From positions 115,834 to 179,833 of the forward strand of contig JACKQL020000094.1 in NCBI GenBank assembly GCA_018296165.2: a DNA stretch of 64,000 nucleotides. Direction: 5' to 3'. Positions within the stretch are counted from its first letter, which is position 1. The number at the start of each line of letters is the position of its first letter. A program made the translations under genes and the position numbers. Below, one piece after another: positions 10,303 through 20,546 of this stretch. The stretch is from Termitomyces sp. T153 (taxonomy: Eukaryota; Basidiomycota; Agaricomycetes; Agaricales; Lyophyllaceae). The notes under the pieces were generated by a model. That model saw only the letters and a program-made list of their open reading frames with translations. It was not told where the DNA came from and searched no databases.

Positions 10303-12245
10303 ATGACTACACGGGGTAGAACATGTTCTAAAGGCGCTCGTGGTGCCTCTAGTCAGCCCTCTTTGCCTGTCATCCATTCTCCTGAGCCTCAAACCTTGGA
10401 TTCAGCCAATTGGGAGCCTGCTGAGGACTTCTACCAAGACAATGCTGACACGACTGCAGATGAGGGTCGACCTGGTGACACTTACTCTGACAAGGAGGAA
10501 AATAACCCAGAGTATGTGCACGTCTCTAGTCCCTTGACCCACAATGACCCTGCGCTGACACTACTGGTCACCGTGTAACCGATACCAAGGAGTTTGATGT
10601 GCCATGGATTACATGCACATTCACTGACGATCAATGGATCGAATCTTCGGTGCCATCTGCTAGGCCCCCACCTTCCCCTGACGTCCCTCAAATTTCCAAA
10701 CGTGCTTGCCCTACGGCCCGAACTAGTCCTGTGACAGGCGGTCTGACACCCAGTGGGGTAGACAAAGTTCTGCAGAATGCCAGACCTGTTTTTACTGCTG
10801 ACAGAGGACGTAGCATTAACCACTCCCCTGTGCTGCCTCGACCTCTTTTGGCCCCACATTCGGTTTGCAACTGTGTTGTCCTGTTCGAGATGAGACCTCA
10901 CCAAGAGGTCATGCGCATTCATCCGACAAGCGTTCACAGGCCTTGCCCTTGCAATCGAGGACAGTGGTGATCAAACACGGGTCACCTTGAATGATGATCT
11001 GTTGCTGCACGTCATGCGTAGTTTCAGTTGTGATGCGGGGAAACAGGGTGAGTACCTTTTTCACCCATTTGCTGTCCACTCCTTCATTTGTGTTGGGGGC
11101 GGGGGGACCCAGTTACTTGGACCGGCCTCGAACATTGGGGTTTATTGAACTCCCAAGGGTGATGACCATGGATGCAGGTCTATGGTGGGTTGGTCTATTT
11201 GGAAACACCTGCCCTGAGTTGAATAGTGGTCTATTGGACTGGTTGTGCCTAACCTTGAGCAACCATGGCTGATGCATATGTTTACAGATGTTATCCAATG
11301 CCTTAATGCCTTGTGTGACAGTGGTCACCCTGACACTGGGTCAGCTGAGCCATTCAAACTGCAGCCTGTGCAAGCTATTGGTGGGTGTCCACCTCAGGTT
11401 GCATTTTAACCTTGCCTGAGTCTTGCTAGGTGACCCTTTGGGTGTGCTGCCTGCTCACACCCTGAGACCACAGACTGCAGTGAGATTTCAATCTGCCATG
11501 CCTGTTGTGCCACCTCCTACTGGGGACAGAAATCCTGCCCAGAATGCTGACACCTTGAACATATCCTGGTTCCTGCCTGGGATTCACTAGGCAACATTGA
11601 TGTTAGCTGTGGCACTGCTGGACTCCTCTCTCCTCAGGTCCCTAGACCCACTTGCAGCCTGCATGGATTGCCACTGGTAGCAGGGCATCAACTTTCTGCT
11701 GTTGAGAAGGTATTCCTGCAGAAGGTTGTATGTATGCTTGAAAAGGGGATGTTGGAGTACATTCCTTTGGACCAGCTGACAGATGAAGCTTGCTGCACTG
11801 CTGCACATGAACCCCCTATGCCAGAGTCTACCTTTGTTATAGCTGATGGGAAACTGCATCTGCCCAATGCATCTTTTGACCTCTCCAAGGAGATTAAGCT
11901 TATTTACAAGGATTGGTCTGCTGCATCAGACAATTTGGTGGATGTCATGTGCAAACATTTGTGGGCTGAAGGTGACAACTACTCTAGGGGATGCATTGCC
12001 CAGGCCATTGCCAATTCCTTTGTGGCTTGCTTTAAGAACTTGTGCAACTTACCCAATGCCAGGGTTGAGTTCAATGTCATCCTTGACTATGATTGCCACT
12101 TGTGTTCCATGTTCCTAACTGACTCCCACACCTTCAACATGGCCCATTTCCATTGTGACATATGGTGAGTTGTATCAGATGACAGCCCATCTGAAGGAAC
12201 TTGCTGCTATAGTTGCTGTGATCAAGGAGGCCAGCAGAAAATCAA
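10303..12245 (+). pseudogene. Ngaro ORF1 (Gag-like), degraded
   Basis: Starts MTTRGRTCSKGARGA at 10303, 34 bases after A1. Ser/Pro-rich blocks follow (10303-10578; 10599-10970 in another frame). A later block (11668-12168) contains LSAVEKVFLQKVV and an Ala/Cys/Asn-rich region (SRGCIAQAIANSFVACFKNL) as in fungal Ngaro upstream ORFs. Frames are broken several times. I infer a nucleocapsid role from position only; no zinc knuckle is visible. CpG density drops sharply at about 11135, inside this ORF. Confidence 0.55.
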
Positions 12246-12539
12246 GTGAATCTTCTCATGGCTGTGACAGTACTAGAGGGAGGGATTCTGGACATGGTTC
12301 CTCTTCTTCTTTGGGAAAGTGGTTTTGATGCATCAGATGCAGTGGTTTTGAACACAAACTCCCCTCCTGCAAGAACAACCCCCATTGGCTTCAGAAGGAT
12401 GGTCACACCTAGAAGACTCCCACTGGGGAATCAGTCTGCTACTCTTTCAACAGCAGGCTGGCCTGCAAGATTGGAGCTACCTGCCCCCATGCTCATGTCT
12501 GCTCCTTGTATGACACTGTCACCCACAGTGCGCAGGCCT

Positions 12540-14190
12540 GTCCTCCTTGAGTCCATTTACTCATTGTCCACCTCATTGCATGCAAACTGCTGGGAGGCTG
12601 CACTTGTACTGGCTAGGTTTCTGGACATGTTTGCAGAGGTGACTGAAGGCCTTCACAATGAGTTCAACATTGGCTTGGGTTTCTTTGCTTTGATGTCTGT
12701 GTTCTCTCCCCTGAATCATTATTGTACAACTGAAGCTCATGAGTTTGTGGTGTCTAAATATGCTAAAGAAATTGCTCTTAGTTGTGTGTCTCTTGGTTAT
12801 CTGCCCAAGGTTGCTCTTACTCTTTTTGGCCATATTGATCAGCCCCTCTCAATGTAATATCCAGTGCTGGAGGCAAACTTTGTGTCACTCTGGACCTCTC
12901 ATATCCATGTAATGATCCTCTGGTACCTTCCATAAATTCTCTTATTGATGCTACTTGCTTCAACTTCAAGTGTGATTGGGGCACCTTCTCTGCATGTTGG
13001 TTATTGGTTGCCGATGCCCCTGAGGGCACTCAGGTTGCAGGTTTTGACATCAATTTGGCATTGCAAAATATACCCACCCACACTCAGGACTGGGTCCTGC
13101 TTGCAGTCATCATTAACAACCTTGTCCATTTTGATTTCCATCTCAACTTTGGTGCTTCCTCTGCTCCCAGCATCTTTGGTTGAGTAGCTGATGCAATTGT
13201 GAAAATATTCCTTCATCATGGCATCAAAGGCCATCCTCAAATGGGTTGACAATTTTATATTCTTCTAATATCCATTGAACCTTGAGCCCCCTTTCATTTA
13301 CTCATATGATGAATTCTTAGTCTGGTCTATTGCTGAAGATCTTGGTTGGCCATAGGCCCAGAATAAACATTCCTCTTTTGCTTCCACCTTCACTTACATT
13401 GGTTTTGTTTGGTCTCTCTCTAAAAAGACAGTTGCACTGCTAGACCCAAAATGCTTAAAATATTTGGCCAAGTTGGCTGACTAGTTGGCAGCTGATAGAG
13501 TCAGGCTGAAACTGACTGAATCACTTATTAGTATGCTGAATCATGTGTGTCTGGTGGTCCCTGAGGGTTGTTCACATCTCCCTTCCTTATATGCCTTCTA
13601 TGCTTCCTTCCTAGCAGGCTCAAGTCCATTTTTTCACAGATGCCCTGGTTGTGCTGCTAGGGATGATATTGCTTGATGGACTAAGAAATTGAGTGATGAT
13701 TGGTGTGGTCTTCATATTACATGACCTCCTCCTCTGCTAGATTGTCAGGTTTTTGTCAATGCATCCACTTCTTAGGGCATTGGTGTCATACTCAATGGCT
13801 GATTGTTGGCATAAGTCAGACAGACATGACATAGATTGGGCTGAGATGGTGGCTGTTGACCTAGCTGTGCATGCATTGGTCATAGTAGAATTTCATAATT
13901 GTTATATCATCATCTGTTTGGACAATGCTAGTGTGGTTGGTGCTCTTGCAGCAGGTAAATCCTGCAGTACTCAACAAAATGCTATACTCCATTGCATTGT
14001 AGATACCTTCCAATGCCACTCAATTTGGCTGACTGTCCTTTGGGTGGCTTCTGCAGACAACACTGCTAACAGCCCATCTTGGAGTATTTTTCCATCTTGT
14101 AGTCTACTTTCTGCCTTTCTCCCTGCTATACCTGGCTATCTCATGCCTTACATGTGGCCCCAGATCACCTTTGCTGATGTAGTCTGATGA
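12540..14190 (+). pseudogene. Ngaro reverse transcriptase and RNase H, degraded
   Basis: RT begins around 12720 (HYCTTEAHEFVVSKYAKEI) and runs through GKLCVTLDLSYP. The catalytic A motif is FDINLALQNIPTHTQDW (13039 on), where the family has FDI..A.RNIP, followed by HFDFHLNFGASSAPSIFG. The YxDD-equivalent reads WVDNFIFF near 13240 (family VDDF). RNase H follows: FVNASTS-stop-GIGVILNG near 13755, DRHDIDWAEMVAVDLAVHAL (13823 on) and CLDNASVVGALAAGKS (13915 on). This domain order and motif style belong to DIRS/Ngaro elements, not LTR elements. Stops and frame breaks are numerous; many sit at former CpG codons. Confidence 0.75.
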
Positions 14191-14559
14191 TTGTCAGTAG
14201 TTTTGCCTGATACCACCTCAGACTTAGTTAATCTGTATTTCTATCATGTTTCTGAGCAAATTACCTTATTTTTTCAGCTATTTCTGTGTGAGTAGTATTG
14301 ACAAAAGTGAAAATAAGGAAACATCTGACTACTAGGCTCTGGATGTGTGTCTTTGGATGCGTATAGTACCTGTGGCTGATGGCTTTCCCATTGACAGTTG
14401 GTTGGCTTCTTCAGTCAGCCACCACTTGTTGCTTATATATACCTAATCTCACTCTGTTCTTTCTCTTCACCCAGTTCCTTATGCCTCATTTACCTTGCCA
14501 TTTTCCATCTGTTGCATCTTCTGTTTGCAGGTTGAACAGATTGATCCCTTGCCCTTGCA

Positions 14560-15575
14560 TTTCTCATGCTGAATCTGATCTCAGATCATCCTTTCTATCT
14601 GTGAATGATCAGTTTGCCATTGACAGTGTTGTTGCTCATGCTTGGCAGGACTACATGGCATCTAGGTACAATGAGGCTATTAGGAATTCCTTGGCATTTT
14701 GTTCTGCTTGGGCTATACCTTTATCTTTGGCACTTTCTGCTTTGAAAGACCTACTTTGTCTATATGTGGCTTTTATGGTGGGTGTTGTTGCTGGCTATAT
14801 GGCATCAAACAAGATATCCAGCCTCACAGCATGGCATATCCAGAGAAACTTACCTTAGGCAGGTTCCCTCCAAGTCAAATATGCCTTGTGCAGAACCAAG
14901 AACTTGCACCCTACTAGTTCTATTTAACCAGGATGCCCCCCTGCTTCTCTTGCTATGCTTGAGGTCCTGCATCAGAAACTCAACCTCTTTGATCATAGGG
15001 ATGCATGTATCTGGGCTGTTCTCTTGACCCTGTTTTGGTCCTAGATTTGGATCAGGGAATTTTGGCCAACACAGGAGGTAGGATATAACTCTGCTCTCTT
15101 GCCTAGTTGGAATGGGTTTGGCCTTCCAAATGACAATGGCTCCTACACCCTTTACCTTCCTTGCACAAAATGTGGTGGTCAGCATGGCAAAACCATGATA
15201 GTTACTAGGCAGATCAAGCCATTTGATCCTATACCAGTACTCCAGCATCATTTGATTGTCAATAATGTTCTTTCAGGTTATCTCATTGCTTGCTATGGGG
15301 ATGACAACAATCTGTTAGTACTTCTCATTACATGCAAGTTGCTGAAGCGCATAAACCCCATTTTGACTGAGGCAGAGTTCCCCACACTTTTGGACCATTG
15401 TTTTCAGATTGGGGGAACCACCACCTTACTTCTGTCTGGAGTTCCCCCTGACATCATGAAGTTACTTGGATGCTGGAGCTCAGATTCTTTTTTACACTAT
15501 TGGCACTCTCTAGAAGTCATTGCTCTAATGTACATCAAATATCTGAGGCCAGTTCTCTCCCATTTGGACTGTTAG
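14560..15575 (+). pseudogene. Ngaro tyrosine recombinase, degraded
   Basis: An N-terminal SAM-like helical segment (VVAHAWQDYMASRYNEAIRN, about 14625-14685) is followed by the catalytic domain ending at 15575. The HxxR box appears as HCFQIGGTTTLLLSG (about 15398), where the catalytic Arg is Gln (CAG, expected CGG). Then VPPDIMKLLGCWSSDSFLHYW, with Cys and His where the family has Arg, and the C-terminal region with the active-site Tyr (MYIKYL, about 15531). All three Arg losses fit CpG deamination. In this class the recombinase inserts the circular DNA copy. Frame breaks occur near 14860 and 15030. Confidence 0.8.
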
Positions 15576-15620
15576 CTAGTGGGTAACTTCTCTGCATTCT
15601 GTGTGCCAGTGGTCCTCATG

Positions 15621-15766
15621 GTTGGGTTTCATGACACTTATACAGAACCCCAACCTTCTGATCCAAAATAGGGGCTGAAGACTCTCTTCCATTACTAGGT
15701 TAGCATGTGTAGATATGTGTCAATATATTTGGTATAGTGGGCATGCTTGGAACAACATGAAATGAC
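15621..15766 (+). repeat. Ngaro split repeat B1
   Basis: Starts GTTGGGTTTCATGA and ends GAAATGAC. It overlaps the first bases of A2 and matches B2 at 16062-16204. Confidence 0.85.
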
Positions 15767-15921
15767 ATCCTTTGGGAGGGAGGAATGGAAGGAATGAGGG
15801 ACATATTTTGATGTGTGACTTGAGCATGACCCTGAACTGTCTCCTATCAACCCTCATCATTGTGTCCTTAGTAAGTAGACACATTTTGCAGGATAGGACA
15901 GCTCTCTGTATTTTCTTTCAC
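15763..15921 (+). repeat. Ngaro split repeat A2
   Basis: Second copy of A1. It shows CA or TG at the positions where A1 has CG. A pyrimidine-rich ~140-bp spacer (15922-16061) separates it from B2. Confidence 0.85.
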
Positions 15922-16061
15922 CCACCCACCCTCACCTTTTCCTTTTATTCATTCTCTAACATCTTCCTTCATTGTACTTACTCCTTATATATTTTCTTCT
16001 CCTCTATTAATTTACTGCACTTACATATTCATCTCTATATTTACATATTCTTTTCTCTGCG

Positions 16062-16204
16062 TTTGGGTTTCATGATACTTACACAGAACCCAATCTTCCA
16101 ATCCCAAATAGGGGCTGAAGACTCTCTCCCATCACTAGGTTAGCATGTGTAGATACATGTCAATATATTTGGTATAGTGGGCATGCTTGGAACAGTGTGA
16201 AATG
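16062..16204 (+). repeat. Ngaro split repeat B2 and right end
   Basis: Second copy of B1, from GTTTGGGTTTCATGA to GTGAAATG; the right boundary of the element is taken where similarity to B1 stops. Confidence 0.8.
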
Positions 16205-17580
16205 TACATATACACTAACCAGATGCATCACATACTTACATGAAGATAAATGGAATATGGGTCCAGAAATAACAGTCATAACATGAAGGCTGAATAACTC
16301 AGCAGGAGTCTGAAGCCAAATAGATGGTGGAGGTGGACAAGTCATTCTCTAGTGAATGTGCAAGAGTCCAGAAGCCAAAGTCTCACAAGTACAGGCAATG
16401 ATACAGAAGGGTATATGCAAGTGAAAGTCCAGTATGTTCAACAGTTCAAGAAATCATGGTTCAGAGGAAAATAAGCAAGTAGGCAATGTTGAAGTGATAG
16501 AAGAAATGAAAGAGGCATTGAGCTGAGTAATCCAGATGACTCTTAAGGACCCAACATCCATTGCTCACAAGATTGTAGTTTGTTCTAGCTCACAATAAAA
16601 TCTCTACAAACACTTCAAAAAACTAAGTAAGCTTTGTATTAGAAAACAAATGATATACACATGTATCTTACTAGTTCCACACTATCTGAAGTCCAAACTA
16701 CCCAGCTTGACCACTCCTGTGAAGATAGGGGCTAGCAAAGAAAAGGGTTGTGGACCCTTCACACTTGTTGGTCTCATTATGCAGAACCACATAGAGTGAG
16801 CTAGAAGGATCTACAAATAAAAAGGATCAAGGAATTGGCAAGAACTTTATGAGCCAGTAGATGAGGTCCCAGTTGTTGTGAGAACAGAGTGTTCTTTATA
16901 GAAATGAGAAGTGGGTATAAAGAGAAGGAAGCGTAGAAAGACACCTAGAAATAAATGAGACAGAAAGAGATGAGATGTAGATAGAAGGAGAAGATCATGA
17001 TGAAGCCACTTCAAGTTCTTCAACCCCAACAGCACTGTCTTTGTGCTGTATCAAATGATGGACCTAGAGCTATGACAGACACAAAATGGAAGAGACAGTG
17101 AGTCTTAGATGTGTGTCTGTAGACAAAGAGCAACTAAGTAATCATTCTCTACCTATGATATATACAAAAAGGGAAAAACAGTGCTACACAAGCCATGAAT
17201 CATAGGTCTGGGTATGGACAAAAAACAATGGACTTACAGACTCCATGTCATAGACAAAGAGTAACCAAGGTAAGGCTCCAAACCTTTATTTACCATTTAC
17301 TTTTACTCTGTTTAGTTTAACAGTCACTGTAAATGGTAAATAAATGGTTGAACAATAACCAGATTTAAATCACTAAGAATTTTTTGCAAAACATGGGCAG
17401 TTGGAGAGTCAATCAATTCTAGAGGCATCATGAGTATGATGATGTGAGAATAGCAGAATAAAGGCTGGACCTAGGTCAAGCATGGGAGACATAATGGACT
17501 GCCACCTGATCCTCCCAAAGTTCCATGAGTGCAGCTGGAAAGAAAATACATCTAATTATGATGTCAGAGTCAGTGCACCT
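16205..17580. other. CpG-poor, gene-free stretch
   Basis: No open frame with recognisable similarity on either strand. It is probably old transposon DNA; the LINE-like fragment just downstream suggests part of it could be the upstream portion of the same LINE. The one structured feature is an inverted repeat at 17281-17349. Confidence 0.4.
17281..17349. repeat. imperfect 20-bp hairpin
   Basis: The left arm (17281-17300, core TTTATTTACCATTTAC) is the reverse complement of the right arm (17329-17349) with one extra T, around a 28-nt loop. It could be a relic of terminal inverted repeats or a transcript hairpin. It is not a rho-type terminator context. Confidence 0.6.
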
Positions 17581-17850
17581 AATTTGGAAAATCAAGAGTG
17601 AGTGGAAAATTCAAAGGGAGAGAGACCCTGAGGCCACCTTTACTTAAGAGGAGATAGAGGCCAAATGGAAGAACATTATACTAAGAAGGATCAATTTAGA
17701 CTGCCTCATGTTAAATGGGACCAGATATGGTGACAGAGCCATAGATAAGGATTTGAGAGCCAAGTTGTGGCTCAATATCTTACCAGAAGGGACACACACC
17801 CAAACAGGGCATGGAATTCAGCTAGTAGCATTTTAGTGGGTATGGGAATG
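17580..17850 (+). pseudogene. LINE reverse transcriptase C-terminal remnant
   Basis: One frame reads IWKIKSEWKIQRERDPEATFT, a stop, EEIEAKWKNIILRRINLDCLM, then LNGTRYGDRAI and LRAKLWLNILPEG. I recall a similar region downstream of RT in basidiomycete LINEs: Arg-Arg-Asp...ATFTRE..., then RI(N/V)(L/V)DRLMTN..RYG, then Trp...L. The stop again sits where CGA fits. Only about 90 residues survive. Recognition is from memory of the family and is moderately sure. Confidence 0.45.
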
Positions 17851-17984
17851 AGACATCCCCCAGGCCAAAACAGATGATAGCCACCAGAGGCTGGCAGGGT
17901 AATATATTACTCACTTGTCATTACAAGCAAAGTGTAATATATTGATGCTTGTAATTACAAGACTGCCCCTTATATGAAAGTCTT

Positions 17985-18140
17985 GTAATGTCACATGATG
18001 TCAATAGCACCAAATGTTGAACCAGACAAAAAAAGACAATCAAAGGGAATTGAACCAACAACCTTCCAAATGAAGGGCACAATTGCAAAGAAGACACAAT
18101 AGAACCATTGAACTAACAGACTGGGTAATAAGTCTTAACA
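17985..18140 (-). repeat. tRNA-like SINE module (minus strand)
   Basis: On the minus strand an A-box-like TTAGTTCAATGG (18116-18105) is followed 60 bp later by a B-box-like GGTTCAATTCCC (18056-18045). No convincing acceptor stem forms, so this is a tRNA-derived repeat rather than a tRNA gene. Its downstream tail carries the palindromic CTTGTAATTACAAG motif near 17949-17963. Confidence 0.45.
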
Positions 18141-18175
18141 CATTAGGCCTATGTACCTACAAAGCCTGCCTGTTA

Positions 18176-18284
18176 AGTACATAGTTAGCCTGGTTAGAGT
18201 TCAGTTAGTGTTCTGGTTAGGTAGTTAAAGGTTTGGTTAGGTTCTGTTAAGGTTCTGTTAAAGTTCTGTTAAGGTTTTGTTAAT
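18176..18284 (+). repeat. degenerate 11-bp tandem repeat
   Basis: Repeats of a GGTTCTGTTAA-like unit with variants (GGTTAG..., AAGTTCTGTTAA) lie between the two tRNA-like modules. Superficially telomere-like in places but without the strict 6-bp period. Confidence 0.6.
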
Positions 18285-18332
18285 ATGCTTAGGGGTGGCA
18301 GGGATATTTTGAAGGGGAGCTTGCTCTCCTCA

Positions 18333-18545
18333 TTACAATGTATTTGTATCATACTCAAGATTCCTTGGTCAAGTGGTTATTGTTGTACTGTTAGTTGTTT
18401 TTGGGATTGTGGTTATAGGTTCAATTCTTCCAATTGGCAAAATATTTGGCCAAAAATTGCTAGGCAGGTGATACTTGTCATTACAAGCTGGAATATATTA
18501 GGCCTGGCTTGTAGTTACAAGATTCTAATATATGATATTGACTGT
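18333..18545 (+). repeat. tRNA-like SINE module (plus strand)
   Basis: A-box-like TTGGTCAAGTGG (18365-18376) and B-box-like GGTTCAATTCT (18418-18428), followed by a tail with CTTGTCATTACAAG and CTTGTAGTTACAAG (18476-18520). The layout matches the minus-strand module at 17985-18140, and the two stand head to head. Not a functional tRNA by eye. Confidence 0.45.
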
Positions 18546-18584
18546 ACCACCTGTGATAGTGGCTTAAGGCAGATAAGCCTGAGC

Positions 18585-18820
18585 TGTAGCAACAGTGACC
18601 ACTCACAACTACTGTTGTACCTTTTTGCCTTGTGATTCTTTTAGTTGCCTTACCCCTATACTTTCCCAATACTGGGTACTCTCATGACCATACTATAAAA
18701 GGTTCTCTGTTTGTACTAGGTAGACAGTTCTTCACAATTACAGGACTTATCCCAGTTCTATCACATGAAGACTCCATTATTCTCTTGTGATGACACTATG
18801 ACTTACTTGTTGTTGCCATA
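18585..18820 (+). repeat. 5' LTR of element C
   Basis: 236 bp with TATAAAA at 18694-18700. The end is set by the match to 49923-49947 and by the TATTTTGAACTC primer-site-like sequence that follows, which also follows the D LTR. Confidence 0.85.
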
Positions 18821-19181
18821 TATTTTGAACTCCTCAAAGTCCTGGTAAAAAGTCTTAACCAAAATTAATGACTATAGTGTCTTGATTTGCCTCAGTCTGA
18901 TCAACTGAGACCATCCAGCATCATAAGTCAATCTTTAAAATTCTATCTGCTAATCCTATGTTGTCTAGATACTCCCTTCATAGCCAGCAACCTATCAGGT
19001 CAGTTTGTAGACTCAGCCCCATGGCTATTTGTAATACTGGACCCTTATGGCTGCCCAGCTCACTGGAAGAGACCAGCTTTGAACCCCCAACTGACATCAT
19101 GGGGCTGAAATTGACTTCTCAAAATTCTGCAAGTGTTAGTAGCACCATGATGCCCACTGAAATGGATGCTGCTGAGCATAT

Positions 19182-20546
19182 TGTCAGGACCACAGTCCTG
19201 GAGGAGTAATCTTACAGGAGCTAAAACTACCTTGGGGAGGTGATGCCAATAGCAAGTATGTAAATAGGGAAAGAAACTAAGAAACTAAGAAATGAGAGTG
19301 AGTAATGAATGGAGAGAAGATCAGATAACAACAGAACACAAACAAGATATCAGGTAATGTCAAGGCTGGGGTGTAGCTACAGACTAAGAGACCTTATATA
19401 GTTGTAGGACACTGCCAAAAGGAGATGATGGAAGTGATCTAAGTCAGGTGGGAGTGATCTAACACAAGTGGAAGTGATTTAAGTCAAGTGGAAATGATCT
19501 AAGTCAGGTGGAAGTAATCTGAGTCAGGTGGAAGTGATCTAAGTCATAGCAGGAAGTGATTTAAATCATGGAGAAGTGATCTGGAACAAGGGAAGCAATC
19601 CTGGAAGTGATCTTGGGCAGGTGGAAGTGATCTAGAACAGGTGGAAGTGATCTAGAACAGGTGGAAGTGATCTGGGACAGGTAGAAGTGATCTGGGACCT
19701 GTGGAAGTGATCTGTGCCTGTGGAAATGATCTGGAACAGAAAAAGTGGTCCTAGAAGTGGCTAAAACCTGGATGTGGCTGAAACAGGACTGTGGCTAAGA
19801 TCTGGGAGTGTAGCTGAGATCCAGAGAGGGACTGTGTAAAATCTGAGGTTGGATAATGGTGAATGGAAGGGGGGAATAGAATGAGTCATGACAGTATTCC
19901 CCCTTCAAGCATTGAGCCCTCAAGATGTGTGTGTAGTGATTCTGAGATTCTGAGGAGTGTGGTAGAGTGTTGGGAAGGGAAGAAGCATGAGGAAAGACCA
20001 GGAGGGTGTCCAAAGCAAGTGCCAATCTGTACTTGCAATAACCACTGTGAAGAAGGTGCAAGAGTCAACTCCACAGGTACTGGAGCCATCCTACTACTTC
20101 TCAACTAAGGCTGAAGCAAAGGGTGGACAGTGCTGGAGCATGTGAATGCATCCAAAATCAACTCCATGGAATACCAGTGCTACCCCAGTAACTGAGCCTG
20201 GATAGAGGTGTGGGGGGAATAGAAATGGAGGAGCCAACTCTATGGGATTACTGGTGCCATCCTCAAACTCCCCAATGAAGGCAAGGAAGTGATCTGGAAC
20301 AGGGGAAGTAATCCTGGAAGTGATCTTGGGCAGGTGGAAGTGATCTGGGACAAGTGGAAGTAATCTATGCCTGTGAAAATGATCTAGAATTGAAAAAGTG
20401 GTCCTAGAAGTGGCTAAAACCTGGATGTGGCTGAAACAGGACTGTGGCTAAGATCTGGGAGTGTGGCTGAGATTCAGAGAGAGACTGTGTAGAATCTGAG
20501 GTTGGATAATGATGAAGGGAAGGGGGGAATGGAATGGGTCATGACA
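19182..20546 (-). mobile_element. internally deleted LTR element in element C gag
   Basis: Minus-oriented. The full LTR copy is 19182-19893 (TGTCAGG...CATGACA on +). A purine tract (GAAGGGGGAATAC on the minus strand, 19894-19906) marks it as the 3' LTR. About 390 bp of internal sequence follow, then a truncated second LTR copy (20281-20546) ending in the same GGGTCATGACA. The TSD CATAT is at 19177-19181 and 20547-20551. Most of the internal region and about two thirds of the 5' LTR are gone. Confidence 0.75.
19411..19745 (+). repeat. tandem repeat of a ~20-bp GGAAGTGATCT unit inside the LTR
   Basis: About 15 imperfect copies of GGAAGTGATCT followed by AAGTCAGGT, AGAACAGGT or GGGACAGGT. Fewer copies occur in the truncated partner at 20281-20400. 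Lengths vary and there are no unique spacers. Confidence 0.8.

Larger units (their letters stand above)
10111..16204 (+). mobile_element. Ngaro-type tyrosine-recombinase retrotransposon, complete outline but decayed
   Basis: The coding order is Gag-like ORF, DIRS/Ngaro-type RT, RNase H, then tyrosine recombinase, framed by split direct repeats. A1 at 10111-10269 is repeated as A2 at 15763-15921, and B1 at 15621-15766 is repeated as B2 at 16062-16204, giving the order A1-ORFs-B1-A2-B2. That order is the hallmark of Ngaro/PAT-type elements and is thought to serve replication through a circular intermediate. There is no target-site duplication to look for, as this class integrates by YR recombination. 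The first ~1 kb keeps dense CpG and the rest has almost none. All coding parts carry stops. Confidence 0.85.

Noticed and set aside
10482..10937. 151-codon minus-strand open frame
   Set aside because: Antisense to the start of the Ngaro ORF1 region, no recognisable domain.
18176..18284. Telomere-like GGTTAG stretch
   Set aside because: Period is about 11 bp with GGTTCTGTTAA as unit; not the TTAGGG repeat of basidiomycete telomeres.
18045..18428. Two possible tRNA genes
   Set aside because: Only A and B boxes are recognisable; acceptor and anticodon stems do not pair, and both modules are followed by repeat tails.
19411..19745. Regular short repeats suggestive of a CRISPR-like array
   Set aside because: Units are contiguous with no unique spacers, the host is eukaryotic, and the block lies inside an LTR.
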